The translations under genes were made by a program, and so were the position numbers. A stretch of DNA of 26,616 nt from DASUPK01 sp036265435 (GTDB lineage: Bacteria > Actinomycetota > Thermoleophilia > Solirubrobacterales > 70-9), in NCBI GenBank assembly GCA_036265435.1, contig DATAPB010000251.1, positions 1-26,616 on the forward strand, in the 5' to 3' direction. Positions 7,001 through 13,900 of this stretch are shown in pieces; the stretch's first letter is position 1; every line of letters begins with the position of its first letter. The notes below the pieces were generated by a model. The model had not been told where the DNA came from, ran no database searches, and worked only from the letters and a program-made list of their open reading frames with translations.

Positions 7001-7939
7001 CTATCCGAGAGCCTCGCGGAAGCCCTGGCGCCAGCTCGAATACCGGGTCTGCCAGCCGAGCTCCCGCTTCGCCTTCTCGTTGGACGCCCCCTCCAGCCGT
7101 TCCGCCATGATCGCCGCCTGCTTCCCGGCGACCAACCGGGCCAGCCAGAGCGGCACGTGGCGCGGGCGCTTTGCGCCGAGAGCCTCTGCATAGACCGGCA
7201 CCCATTCGGCCATCGTCACCGGGTCGTCGTCGCAGACGTTGTAGATCCCCGAGCCGCGATCGAGCGCCGCGACCGTGGCCGACGCGGCGTCGTCCATGTG
7301 GATGAACGAGAAGATTCCGGAGCCCTTGCCGACGATCGCGAGCCTGCGGCGGCGGGTGTCCTGAGCCCAGCTTCCCTCCCTCGCATAGGCCGTGCCCGGC
7401 CCGTAGAAGAAGCCGTAGCGCAACACCACGCCCTCGAGCCCCGGGGTTTCCACCGTGGAGCGCTCGAGCGCCTCCACCGCGATCATCCCGCGCGCCCCGG
7501 GCGTCTCCGGGGGCAGCTGCATCAGCGGGTCGTCCTCCGTATGGACGGCCTTACCGGTCGAGGCGTAGTAGAAGCAGACGCTCTGGGCGATCAGACGGCG
7601 CGCTCCGGCCTCCGCAGCCGCGCCGGCCAGAAGCGGGCCGACCTTGCCGCGGAGCTCGTTCGTGGCGCCGAATGTCTCTTCGGCCCGGCGGTAGTTGAGG
7701 CGCTCGGGGAGGGCCGTGAGCTGGTTGATCACGACGTCCGGGCGGGCTTGGATCACGGCACCCCGGAGCGCATCGAGATCGCGCGCATCGAGGACGACCG
7801 GCTCCGCCCCGAGCTCGGCCAGCCTCCCCGACTTCTCGGGCGACCGCGTCATGCCGACCACCCGGTGGCCCGCCTCGCGCAGCTGCTCGAGCAGCGGCCT
7901 CCCGATCACCCCGCTGGCCCCGGCGACGAAGACCCTCAT
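7001..7939 (-). CDS. NAD(P)-binding epimerase/dehydratase-like protein, atypical SDR
   Basis: The 312-residue protein is an extended-SDR Rossmann protein. GASGVIG (7-13) is the glycine-rich nucleotide loop, DARDLDALR the acidic segment binding adenine, and RYGFFYGPGTAY and FSFIHMDDAA the usual C-terminal substrate-side motifs. The classical Tyr-x-x-x-Lys pair is not seen where expected: the segment after QLPPETPG reads ARGMIAVEALE. It may be an atypical SDR that binds NAD(P)H without the classical proton relay, or one using another tyrosine such as those in CFYYAST. The substrate is unknown. It sits upstream of pyrE on the same strand and downstream of a terminator-like hairpin (7945-7980), so it probably heads its own transcript. 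Confidence 0.85.
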   Translation of the reverse strand: MRVFVAGASGVIGRPLLEQLREAGHRVVGMTRSPEKSGRLAELGAEPVVLDARDLDALRGAVIQARPDVVINQLTALPERLNYRRAEETFGATNELRGKVGPLLAGAAAEAGARRLIAQSVCFYYASTGKAVHTEDDPLMQLPPETPGARGMIAVEALERSTVETPGLEGVVLRYGFFYGPGTAYAREGSWAQDTRRRRLAIVGKGSGIFSFIHMDDAASATVAALDRGSGIYNVCDDDPVTMAEWVPVYAEALGAKRPRHVPLWLARLVAGKQAAIMAERLEGASNEKAKRELGWQTRYSSWRQGFREALG

Positions 7940-7944
7940 TCCGT

Positions 7945-7980
7945 CAGCAAAGCAAACGCGGCTTCGCCATCAAGCCGCGG
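7945..7980 (-). terminator. Probable intrinsic terminator of the cold-shock transcript
   Basis: Read on the minus strand, CGCGGCTT (7979-7972) pairs with AAGCCGCG (7964-7957) around a seven-base loop, an eight-base perfect stem, followed by TTTGCTTTGC. It lies in the 61-base gap after the 48-residue gene and before the SDR-like gene. Confidence 0.7.
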
Positions 7981-8000
7981 CCAGACGGGACGTTGCTGAT

Positions 8001-8147
8001 TTAGCTGGGGGTGGAGTCGGCCCGGGCGTCTGCGGCCGCCTGCTTCCGAGCAGCCTTCTTGGCCTGCTTCTCGAGCCGACGCTCGCGGACCTTGCGTTCA
8101 CGGTTGAGCTTCGCCATCGTGGTCTTTCGCTTGCTCCCTGAGGCCAT
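8001..8147 (-). CDS. 48-residue highly basic small protein downstream of cold-shock gene
   Basis: This is a short frame from ATG 8147 to TAA at 8001. The product begins MASGSKRKTTMAKLNRERK and continues with a run of lysine, arginine, glutamate and alanine (RERRLEKQAKKAARKQAAA) ending DSTPS. About one third of residues are Lys or Arg, consistent with an alpha-helical, nucleic-acid- or ribosome-associated protein (inference). The start is well supported: GGGAGGA lies five bases before the ATG. The Shine-Dalgarno overlaps the stop of the cold-shock gene, only 11 bases upstream, so the two are almost certainly one transcript and probably translationally coupled. A hairpin terminator follows. I know no assigned function. 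Confidence 0.72.
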   Translation of the reverse strand: MASGSKRKTTMAKLNRERKVRERRLEKQAKKAARKQAAADARADSTPS

Positions 8148-8161
8148 GGGTCCTCCCTTTA
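8148..8161 (-). promoter_or_regulatory. Strong Shine-Dalgarno overlapping the cold-shock stop codon
   Basis: On the minus strand TAAAGGGAGGACCC joins the cold-shock stop (8161-8159) to GGGAGGA and the ATG at 8147. It is the strongest ribosome-binding site I see for a small gene in the window and decides that start. Confidence 0.75.
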
Positions 8162-8362
8162 GAGCGCCTGGACGTTCGCGGCAGCCGGGCCCTTGTCGTT
8201 CTGCTCGGCGTCGTAGCTCACCTTTGCGCCCTCGGCGAGCGACTTGAAGCCGTCGCCCTGGATCGCGCTGTGGTGCACGAACAGGTCCTTGCCGGCGTCA
8301 TCCGGCGTGATGAATCCGAAGCCCTTGTCATCGTTGAACCACTTCACGGTTCCTGTTGCCAT
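8159..8362 (-). CDS. csp: Cold-shock domain protein (CspA family)
   Basis: The 67-residue protein is a complete single cold-shock domain: GTVKWFNDDKGFGFI carries RNP1 (KGFGFI, 13-18) and DLFVHHSAI carries RNP2 (LFVHH, 27-31). Such proteins bind single-stranded RNA and DNA and melt RNA structure, acting as RNA chaperones in the cytoplasm. The start at 8362 follows GGAGGG by eight bases; an upstream in-frame ATG (MEGTE) is less likely because the Shine-Dalgarno lies inside it. About 145 untranslated bases separate it from the L,D-transpeptidase gene and could hold its promoter and a long leader, as in other csp genes. A 48-residue basic protein follows 11 bases downstream. Confidence 0.96.
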   Translation of the reverse strand: MATGTVKWFNDDKGFGFITPDDAGKDLFVHHSAIQGDGFKSLAEGAKVSYDAEQNDKGPAAANVQAL

Positions 8363-8473
8363 CTCGGTTCCCTCCATGTGGGTGCACTGCGAACGCGGAG
8401 GGTGCCCGGAGGCAACGACTGCGAAAACGCGGGGCACTACTTTGGTCGAACGGATGCTCGACCCGAGGACCCC

Positions 8474-8479
8474 AGTCTA
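8474..8479 (-). promoter_or_regulatory. Possible -10 box for the cold-shock gene
   Basis: TAGACT on the minus strand (8479-8474) would start a transcript near 8467, giving a leader of about 105 bases, a length usual for csp mRNAs. No -35 is evident. The rest of 8363-8507 shows no other feature I can support. Confidence 0.3.
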
Positions 8480-8507
8480 GGCGCTCCTGCGGTGAAGGGG
8501 GTGGCCG

Positions 8508-9455
8508 CTAGTTGTACACGTGGATCGCATCCCCCAGATGGATCCAGTCGTAGATGTAGACCGAGAAGGTCTCGGGGTTGCGAACGCAGCCGTGGCTGGC
8601 GGCCTCGTGCATCGGCACCGACGGATAGCCGTGCGTCGCGTAGCCGCGGATGAAGTACACGGACATGTACATGCCGTGCGAATTCGTACCCGGCTCCTTG
8701 CGGTAGAAGTGGAAGGTCCCCCGGACGGTCGGGGTCGAGGGCTTCCCGGTCGAGACATGGAAGGTGGCGACCACATGGTCGCCGTTGATCAGGGCCATCA
8801 CCTGCCGCGAGATGTCCACCTCGACGTGGTGCCCGGAGTGGGACCGCGGCTGGAACGCACCGCGACCCATCAGGAGCTTCCGGAAGATCACCGGCTTGTA
8901 CTGCATGTTCCGCGCCATGCCGTTGACCTTGCGGAAGGCGGCGGTGGCGAGGCGCGAGCCGAGGCTGAACCGGCTGCTCATGTTCCGGCCGATGTAGTAG
9001 CCCTGCTTGACCAGCGATTCGTTGTAGAGGCGCGTGAACGGGCCCTTGCCGATGTGCTTCGGGACCCGGACGTTGAACTTCTGCGGGGCAGAGTCCTGGC
9101 CGCCGCTCGTCGCGGTCACCGCGTAGTTGCAGCAGGAGTTGACCACGAATTGGAAGGAGAACTTGCCGCTGCCCGCGTCGACCTGCTGCTTCGCGAGCGT
9201 CCGGCCGCTCGCCGTGACGGTGACCGTGACCTTGTCTCCTGGAAGCGCTCCCGGCAGCGTCCCGACGGCGTTGACCTTGTCGAGCAGCCCCGGGCTCTTC
9301 GGGCCGTTCAGGTCGAGGGTCGGCGCGCTGCTGGCCGCACTCGCCGAGGCAACCGGAATCGCCAGGGCCGTGAGGGCCACCACGAGTGCGATGAACAGTC
9401 CTCCCCGCCGATTCACGTCGCGGCATTGTGCAGGATCGGGCGGTCGCTTGCTCAC
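8508..9455 (-). CDS. Secreted L,D-transpeptidase (YkuD domain)
   Basis: This 315-residue protein forms 3-3 peptidoglycan cross-links or attaches proteins to the wall. A hydrophobic signal segment (FIALVVALTALAIPVASASA) is followed by an Ig-like strand-rich domain (GDKVTVTVTASG), a peptidoglycan-binding-like helix region (SRLATAAFRKVNG) and a C-terminal YkuD domain. That domain contains HHVEVDISRQVMALI and the catalytic MHEAASHGCVRN, with His283, His288 and Cys290. The GTG at 9455 overlaps the ABC permease stop in a four-base GTGA. A second GTG at 9416 (MNRRGG) gives a more normal signal-peptide length and is a real alternative. It is last in the chain HAD-RDD-CPBP-ABC-ABC. Confidence 0.93.
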   Translation of the reverse strand: MSKRPPDPAQCRDVNRRGGLFIALVVALTALAIPVASASAASSAPTLDLNGPKSPGLLDKVNAVGTLPGALPGDKVTVTVTASGRTLAKQQVDAGSGKFSFQFVVNSCCNYAVTATSGGQDSAPQKFNVRVPKHIGKGPFTRLYNESLVKQGYYIGRNMSSRFSLGSRLATAAFRKVNGMARNMQYKPVIFRKLLMGRGAFQPRSHSGHHVEVDISRQVMALINGDHVVATFHVSTGKPSTPTVRGTFHFYRKEPGTNSHGMYMSVYFIRGYATHGYPSVPMHEAASHGCVRNPETFSVYIYDWIHLGDAIHVYN

Positions 9456-10276
9456 GCCACCAGCTTCCTGCGCAGGGCCCGCACGGGGATCGTGAACAGC
9501 ACGGCGGTCAGCGCAGCGAGCCAGACCGAGTTCCCGACGACCGACCAGAACTCGGGCCCGGTCGCCAGTCCGCGCGTGATCTCGACCAGGTGGTAGAGCG
9601 GCATGAACCAGGCCACGACGTGGACCCACTCGGGCAGCTGGTTGAAGGGGAAAAAGAGCCCCGAGAACAGGAACATCGGGGTGATGAACAGGGTGAAGAA
9701 GTAGGAGTAGAGATCGATCTTCGGGATCAGGGTCGTGAACGAGTAGCCGATCACCGAGAAGCAGAGGGCACCCAGGATGACGAAGGGCGGGATCAGCAGC
9801 GCCCACCAGGAGGAGACGAGACCGAATAGGGCGATCACGCCCAGCACGACGATTCCGTAGACCGTCGCCCGGGTGGCGCTCCAGGCCAGGTCCCCCGCGA
9901 CCAGGTCCTGGACCTCGACCGGGGTCGAGAGGACGTTGTCGTAGAGCCGGAGCTCGTTCATCCGGAAGTAGACGTTGTAGGTCGTCTCGAACGCCGAGCT
10001 CCACATCGCGGCGGAAGCGATCAGGCCCGGCGCGATGAAGTCCTTGTAGGGAATGCCGTTGATGTGGGCGACGTAGGTGCCCAGGCCGAAGCCCAGTGCC
10101 AGCAGGTAGAGGAACGGATCGAGGAAGGTGGGCAGCAGCGCGCCGCGCCAGAGCTTCGAGAAGACCCGCGCGTTGCGTAGCCAGACGGCCCCCGCGAGGC
10201 GCGGCATGGGGACGAGGTCGCGCAGCGGGATCCGCGGCCCGATGCCGGCGTAGCCCGGCTCCTCGAGCATGGCCAT
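9452..10276 (-). CDS. ABC-2 type transporter permease (NodJ/DrrB family)
   Basis: The 274-residue protein has six membrane segments and the ABC-2 pattern. A cytoplasmic N-terminus and the signature GLIASAAMWSSAFETTYNVYF are followed by LSTPVEVQDLVAGD, a helix pair with SGLFFPFNQLPEWV, then PLYHLVEITRGL and a final helix. It forms the membrane channel of an exporter with the ATPase directly upstream. The ATG at 10276 follows the ATPase stop with no gap (TAAATG), and GGGAG in the ATPase 3' end serves as ribosome-binding site. NodI/NodJ- and DrrA/DrrB-like pairs export lipids, polysaccharides or drugs; neighbours handling the wall and membrane suggest an envelope substrate, unproven. Confidence 0.92.
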   Translation of the reverse strand: MAMLEEPGYAGIGPRIPLRDLVPMPRLAGAVWLRNARVFSKLWRGALLPTFLDPFLYLLALGFGLGTYVAHINGIPYKDFIAPGLIASAAMWSSAFETTYNVYFRMNELRLYDNVLSTPVEVQDLVAGDLAWSATRATVYGIVVLGVIALFGLVSSWWALLIPPFVILGALCFSVIGYSFTTLIPKIDLYSYFFTLFITPMFLFSGLFFPFNQLPEWVHVVAWFMPLYHLVEITRGLATGPEFWSVVGNSVWLAALTAVLFTIPVRALRRKLVA

Positions 10277-11248
10277 TTACTCCCGCAGGCTCCGCCCGGT
10301 GAGCCGGAGGAAGACGTCCTCGAGCGTGGCACGTCGAACCAGGGCCGACTCCGTCGGGTAGGAGTCGTGGTCGAGCTGCTCCAGCACCGCCTCCGCGTCG
10401 TCGGCATAGAGCATCAGGGTGCGCTCGGAGCGGTCGTGGCCCTGGATCTTGCCGTCGAGGGAGGCGACCAGCCGCTCAGCGTCGCAGCCCTCATCGAGCT
10501 TGAGCTCGAGGACCTCCCGCCCCACGTGGGCGCGGACCAGGTCGGCTGGCCTGCCCTCGGCGACGATCCGGCCCTCGTCCATGATCACCAGCCGGTCGCA
10601 GAGGCGCTCGGCCTCCTCCATGTAGTGGGTCGTGAGCAGCAGGGTGACCCCGCGCCGGCGCAACCGGTCGAGTGCCCCCCAGACGGCCAGCCGCGCCTGG
10701 GGATCGAGGCCGGTCGTCGGCTCGTCGAGCACGACGAGCTCGGGGTCTCCCATCAAGGCCCGCGAGATCAGCAGTCGGCGCTTCATCCCGCCGGAGAGAC
10801 CGTGAATCCGCTCGTCACCGCGATCCGCGAGCAGCGAGAACTCGAGCAGCTCGGCGGCCCGCTCCTCCGCCTTGGCGGAGTCGATCCCGAAGTAGCGCGC
10901 CTGCTGGAGCAGGTTCTCCCGGACGGTCAGGTCTGCATCGAGGTTCGTCTCCTGGGGGACGACGCCGAGCCGGCTCTTGATCTGCCGACGCTCCCGGCGT
11001 GCGTCCATTCCCAGGACGGTGAGCACGCCGCTATCGACCGTCGCGAGGCCGTAGATCATCTTCATGGTCGTCGTCTTGCCCGCGCCGTTCGGCCCCAGGA
11101 AGCCGAAGCAGATCCCCGGTTCGACCTCGAAGTCGATGCCGGCGACGGCGGTGCGCTCCCCGAAGCGCTTGGTTACCCCGCGCGCGCTCACCGCGGCGTT
11201 CGCCGACGCGCCGTCCGGCTCGGCGTGCTTCGGGCTGGCGACCTCCAT
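10277..11248 (-). CDS. ABC transporter ATP-binding protein (NodI/DrrA family)
   Basis: This 323-residue protein has all ABC ATPase motifs: Walker A GPNGAGKT (52-59), Q-loop VVPQE (Gln99), signature LSGGM (151-155), Walker B LVVLDE (171-176) and the switch histidine in LLTTHYMEE (His208). An extra C-terminal domain of about 90 residues (EVLELKLDEG...LEDVFLRLTGRSL) is typical of DrrA-like exporter ATPases. The start is ATG 11248, sharing one base with the CPBP gene stop (TGATG), so translation is coupled; an upstream in-frame ATG at 11308 would lie inside that gene. It works in the cytoplasm with the permease encoded next. Confidence 0.95.
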   Translation of the reverse strand: MEVASPKHAEPDGASANAAVSARGVTKRFGERTAVAGIDFEVEPGICFGFLGPNGAGKTTTMKMIYGLATVDSGVLTVLGMDARRERRQIKSRLGVVPQETNLDADLTVRENLLQQARYFGIDSAKAEERAAELLEFSLLADRGDERIHGLSGGMKRRLLISRALMGDPELVVLDEPTTGLDPQARLAVWGALDRLRRRGVTLLLTTHYMEEAERLCDRLVIMDEGRIVAEGRPADLVRAHVGREVLELKLDEGCDAERLVASLDGKIQGHDRSERTLMLYADDAEAVLEQLDHDSYPTESALVRRATLEDVFLRLTGRSLRE

Positions 11249-11937
11249 CAGCTCACCACGGCCAGGGCCAGCCCGTTGTTGATCATGTGAGCGATCACGC
11301 AGGGCCACAGCGATCCGGTCCGGTCATACAGCCAGCAGAGCGCGATGCCGAGGGCCGCGAGGGGGACGACGGTCGTGATTCCGGTCGGCGCATGTACCAG
11401 ACCGAAGATAAGACCCGAAGCGAGCGCGGCCGGCCAGAGCGACCAGCGCGTGCGCAGGCCGGCGAAGAGGAAACCCCGGAAGAAGAGCTCCTCGGCCACG
11501 GGCGCCAACCCGACGATCATCACCACCGCCAGGACAGCGATCACGATGCTCGGGTTGCCCACCCCCAGCTCGCCCCCGATGTCCTCCTGGTCCGGCTTCA
11601 GAACCAGGCTCGCGAACAGCCCGGCCGCGATGTAGTACGCGACCAGCGTCGCGAGCATGATCCAGATCGCCTTGGGGCGGAACGGGCGCAGGCCGAGCAG
11701 GCGCAGCGGCCCCGCCAGCGGCCCGAACTTCCAGTCCGAGGCGACACCCAGTGCGACGAAGAGCAGCAGGCCGTCGAAGATCGCCTGGGCGGCCAGCAGG
11801 GCGCCGTCCGAGTCGAGATCGGGGTCGAATGGCGCCACCACCAGCGGCGGCACGATGATCGCCAGGAGCAGCCCACCGAGCAGCCACCAGAAGGTCGTCC
11901 TGGGAGTCCACGGCACGGGTTGCACGCCCGCCTCCAT
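11248..11937 (-). CDS. CPBP-family intramembrane metalloprotease (CAAX protease-like)
   Basis: The 229-residue polytopic membrane protein carries the family's catalytic motifs: EELFFRG (Glu149, Glu150, Arg154), FGLVHAP (His182) and HMINN (His217 to Asn221). Bacterial members cleave or protect membrane-associated peptides; several act in bacteriocin maturation or immunity, while many housekeeping ones have no known substrate. The start at 11937 shares a base with the RDD gene stop (TGATG), and its own stop overlaps the ATPase start the same way. This tight linking to an ABC exporter would fit processing of an exported or membrane product, but no precursor peptide gene is visible nearby. Confidence 0.92.
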   Translation of the reverse strand: MEAGVQPVPWTPRTTFWWLLGGLLLAIIVPPLVVAPFDPDLDSDGALLAAQAIFDGLLLFVALGVASDWKFGPLAGPLRLLGLRPFRPKAIWIMLATLVAYYIAAGLFASLVLKPDQEDIGGELGVGNPSIVIAVLAVVMIVGLAPVAEELFFRGFLFAGLRTRWSLWPAALASGLIFGLVHAPTGITTVVPLAALGIALCWLYDRTGSLWPCVIAHMINNGLALAVVS

Positions 11938-12434
11938 CAGCCGTTATGCGTGGGTTGACGCGAGGGCGCGCGTGAGCGCGACCCGCTTTGTGGTGGAGCA
12001 ACCCGTTCAGTGGTCGCGGTTCGCGTGGCTCGGCGGAGCACCACCGTCTTCGCGGCCAGGTCTCCCAGGCGCTGCTTGCGCTTGCCGGCGACGATCATCA
12101 CCTCTCCGATCACGAAGAAGTCAACGAGCCGCAGCAGGTTACGGATGCTCGCCTGCCCGTAGGTGAGGCGATCCGCGCCGTCCAGCGAGCGCACCTCGAT
12201 GCCGGTCGCGTTCTTCCCGATCGTCTGACCCCAGCGCCACTCGCAGAAGGCGAAGTAGTTGAACCAGAGTGAGAAGAAGACCAGTACGGCCACGATGCCC
12301 GCCGTGTCGTCGGCCACGAACGCCCCGCCGACGATCCAGACGTAGATCCATAGGTAGAAGAAGATCCAGACGACGTTGTCGAGCAGCGAGGCAAGCGCCC
12401 GCCGCCAGAAGCCCGCGTAATTCGGCTCAGACAT
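11937..12434 (-). CDS. RDD-family membrane protein
   Basis: This 165-residue protein begins GFWRRALASLLDNVVWIFFY, the family's Arg-...-Asp helix. It has two or three membrane segments and WRWGQTIGKNATGIEV, the typical loop before the second conserved helix, and conserved similarity ends about LGDLAAKTVVLRR. The RDD family has no single known role; some members are linked to ion transport. The last 25 or so residues (ERVAPPQSGSRSRAPSR and on) are low in complexity and are encoded by stem-loop repeat sequence on this strand. The repeat probably replaced or extended the original C-terminus. It overlaps the HAD gene by eight bases (ATGTCTGA). Confidence 0.9.
   Translation of the reverse strand: MSEPNYAGFWRRALASLLDNVVWIFFYLWIYVWIVGGAFVADDTAGIVAVLVFFSLWFNYFAFCEWRWGQTIGKNATGIEVRSLDGADRLTYGQASIRNLLRLVDFFVIGEVMIVAGKRKQRLGDLAAKTVVLRRATRTATTERVAPPQSGSRSRAPSRQPTHNG
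11952..12007 (-). repeat. Dispersed stem-loop repeat, copy D, with an adjoining half copy
   Basis: On the minus strand, AAAGCGGG, bulged T, CGCGC, loop TCAC, GCGCG, CCCTCGCGTCAACCC runs from 11989 to 11952 and matches copy C in layout. Just upstream (12007-11995) is AACGGGTTGCTCC, equal to the 5' half of the family. Both lie in the C-terminal codons of the RDD gene. Confidence 0.65.
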
Positions 12435-13065
12435 CCGAGAGATGCTCGCTGATCTCCCTCAAGGAGGAGATATCGCCGCCGTTGGCCCCGCGGTCGAGCA
12501 GCAGCGCCCTGATCCCAGCGGCTCGGGCGCCCTCCAGGTCCTCCTCCGGCGTATCCCCCACGTGGAGCGCCTCATCGGGGCCGACGCCGGCGAGCTCGAG
12601 CGCGCGCTGGAAGATCGCCGGGTCCGGTTTGCGGGCGCCGGCCCCGGCGGAGCTGACGACCCCATCGAGAAGCTCCCCGATCCCGACCCGCTCGAGCACC
12701 TCCGGGAGTGAGCAGTCCCAGTTCGAGACCGCCACGAGCCTCTCTCCACGACCCCGGAGCTCCCGCAGAGCCGGGCGAACGTCGGGGTAGACCTCGAAGC
12801 GGATCGCCTCGAGCAGCTCGTCCGCGGTGATCTCGACGCCGAGCTCGTCGGAGACGAGAGCCGCACAGCGCTCGCGCAAGTCGACGAGCGAGGTCTCGTC
12901 CCGCCCCTCCTGCGCGTGGTCGCGGTAATACGCCATCTCGGCGCGGAGGGCCGACTCGAGGCGCTCGTCGCTCACCTCCGCCGGGACCCGCTCACGCAGC
13001 GGGACCCAGGGCGGCTCGAGCTCGACCAGCGTGCCGAGGGCGTCTAGGAACACTGCGCGGACCAT
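12427..13065 (-). CDS. HAD-superfamily hydrolase (subfamily IA-like)
   Basis: The 212-residue protein starts MVRAVFLDALGTLVEL. Motif I has the nucleophile Asp8, but the second acidic residue of DxD, the general acid of phosphatases, is Leu10, as in haloacid-dehalogenase-type members (D-A-x-G-T-L). Motif II is VAVSNWD, motif III the lysine in GARKPDPAIF, and motif IV HVGDTPEEDLEGARAAG. A helical cap lies between residues about 20 and 90. The enzyme is cytoplasmic; the substrate is unknown. The start at 13065 is chosen because the frame upstream is the shadow of the divergent MscS gene. It heads the minus-strand chain and overlaps the RDD gene by eight bases. Confidence 0.88.
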   Translation of the reverse strand: MVRAVFLDALGTLVELEPPWVPLRERVPAEVSDERLESALRAEMAYYRDHAQEGRDETSLVDLRERCAALVSDELGVEITADELLEAIRFEVYPDVRPALRELRGRGERLVAVSNWDCSLPEVLERVGIGELLDGVVSSAGAGARKPDPAIFQRALELAGVGPDEALHVGDTPEEDLEGARAAGIRALLLDRGANGGDISSLREISEHLSDV

Positions 13066-13087
13066 CCCGCTAATACTGCCCAACCTC
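13066..13087. promoter_or_regulatory. 22-base divergent promoter with near-symmetrical -10 sequence
   Basis: The whole gap between the HAD start (13065, minus) and the MscS start (13088, plus) holds CTAATACT (13070-13077). Read forward it gives TAATAC about 11 bases before the MscS ATG; read on the other strand it gives AGTATTAG four to six bases before the HAD ATG. Both transcripts would be leaderless or nearly so. Confidence 0.45.
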
Positions 13088-13873
13088 ATGCTCCTGGCCG
13101 CGGACCAGAGCTTCTGGCAAGCGCACGGTGACGAGATCTCGGCGGCGATCACGCTGGTCGTCGCGATCCTCATCGCGATCATCGTCGACCGCCTGCTGAT
13201 CGGGCGGGCGGTCACGGCGACCATGCGGATGGACACGGGTGAGCTGTCGCGGGAGGCGCGCACCCGGCTGAGGCTGATCCGCCGGCTGCTCTTCCTGACG
13301 ATCATCCTGATCGGCGTGGCGCTGGCGCTCAGCCAGTTCACGTCCATCAAGCGCTTCGCCACCGGCGTCCTCGCCTCGACGGCCGTGCTCGGGATCATCA
13401 TCGGCTTCGCCGGCCGCCAGGTGATCGCCAACCTGGTCTCGGGCGTCCTACTGGCCATCACCCAGCCGATCCGGATCGGCGACCTGGTCTCGATCGGGGA
13501 CGAGGTGCACGGCAGGGTCACCGACATCGCGCTGACGTACACGCGGGTGGATGCCGGCGACGGCAGCCTGGTCGTCGTGCCCAACGAGAAGGTCGCGACC
13601 GACGTCGTCGTCAACCATTCGGCCGGGAACCCCGCCGCGCCGGTCACGGTCGACATCTGGTTACCCACGGACGCCGACGTGGAGGCCGCGCGCAAGGAGC
13701 TCGAGAAGGGTGAGGTGACCTCCGCCCGGCTGGTCGAGGTCACCCCCGAGGGCGCGAGATTGCAGGTCAAGGCGGCGATCGACGCGGGCGTGGACCGCGA
13801 GGCGCACGAGGCGGAGCTGCGTGAGCGGGCGCAATCCGCCCTGCGGGCCAGGGGTCTATTCAGCACTGCCTGA
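13088..13873 (+). CDS. Small-conductance mechanosensitive channel (MscS family)
   Basis: This 261-residue protein has three membrane helices (about 15-38, 67-88 and 98-125); the third is glycine- and alanine-rich pore-type, GIIIGFAGRQVIANLVSG. It is followed by the MscS beta domain (QPIRIGDLVSIGDEVHGRV; SLVVVPNEKVATDVVVNHS). It opens under membrane tension to release solutes during osmotic downshock, in line with the trehalose genes later in the window. ATG 13088 gives a short, normal N-terminus; an earlier in-frame ATG (13031) would lie inside the divergent HAD gene. No Shine-Dalgarno is visible. The PBP gene follows after 27 bases with its own -10-like box. Confidence 0.93.
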   Translation: MLLAADQSFWQAHGDEISAAITLVVAILIAIIVDRLLIGRAVTATMRMDTGELSREARTRLRLIRRLLFLTIILIGVALALSQFTSIKRFATGVLASTAVLGIIIGFAGRQVIANLVSGVLLAITQPIRIGDLVSIGDEVHGRVTDIALTYTRVDAGDGSLVVVPNEKVATDVVVNHSAGNPAAPVTVDIWLPTDADVEAARKELEKGEVTSARLVEVTPEGARLQVKAAIDAGVDREAHEAELRERAQSALRARGLFSTA

Positions 13874-13885
13874 GATACCCCTGGG

Positions 13886-13891
13886 TACCCT
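13886..13891 (+). promoter_or_regulatory. Putative -10 box before the PBP gene
   Basis: TACCCT lies nine bases before the ATG at 13901 in the 27-base gap after the MscS gene. There is no Shine-Dalgarno, so this gene may have its own near-leaderless transcript besides any read-through. Confidence 0.35.
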
Positions 13892-13900
13892 TCTCCGACC

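Noticed and set aside
8385..8430. Sequence in the csp leader slightly like the dispersed repeat (GTTGCCTCC and GGGCACCCTC on the minus strand)
   Set aside because: The two halves do not form the same stem and the fixed tail is absent; similarity is probably chance.
9456..10004. Upstream extension of the L,D-transpeptidase frame to 498 codons
   Set aside because: It is a shadow of the ABC permease; the signal peptide begins after 9455.
11918..11945. CACGGGTTGCACGCCC near the CPBP start, resembling the repeat's first half
   Set aside because: No stem partner and no tail; it lies in ordinary codons of the protease N-terminus.
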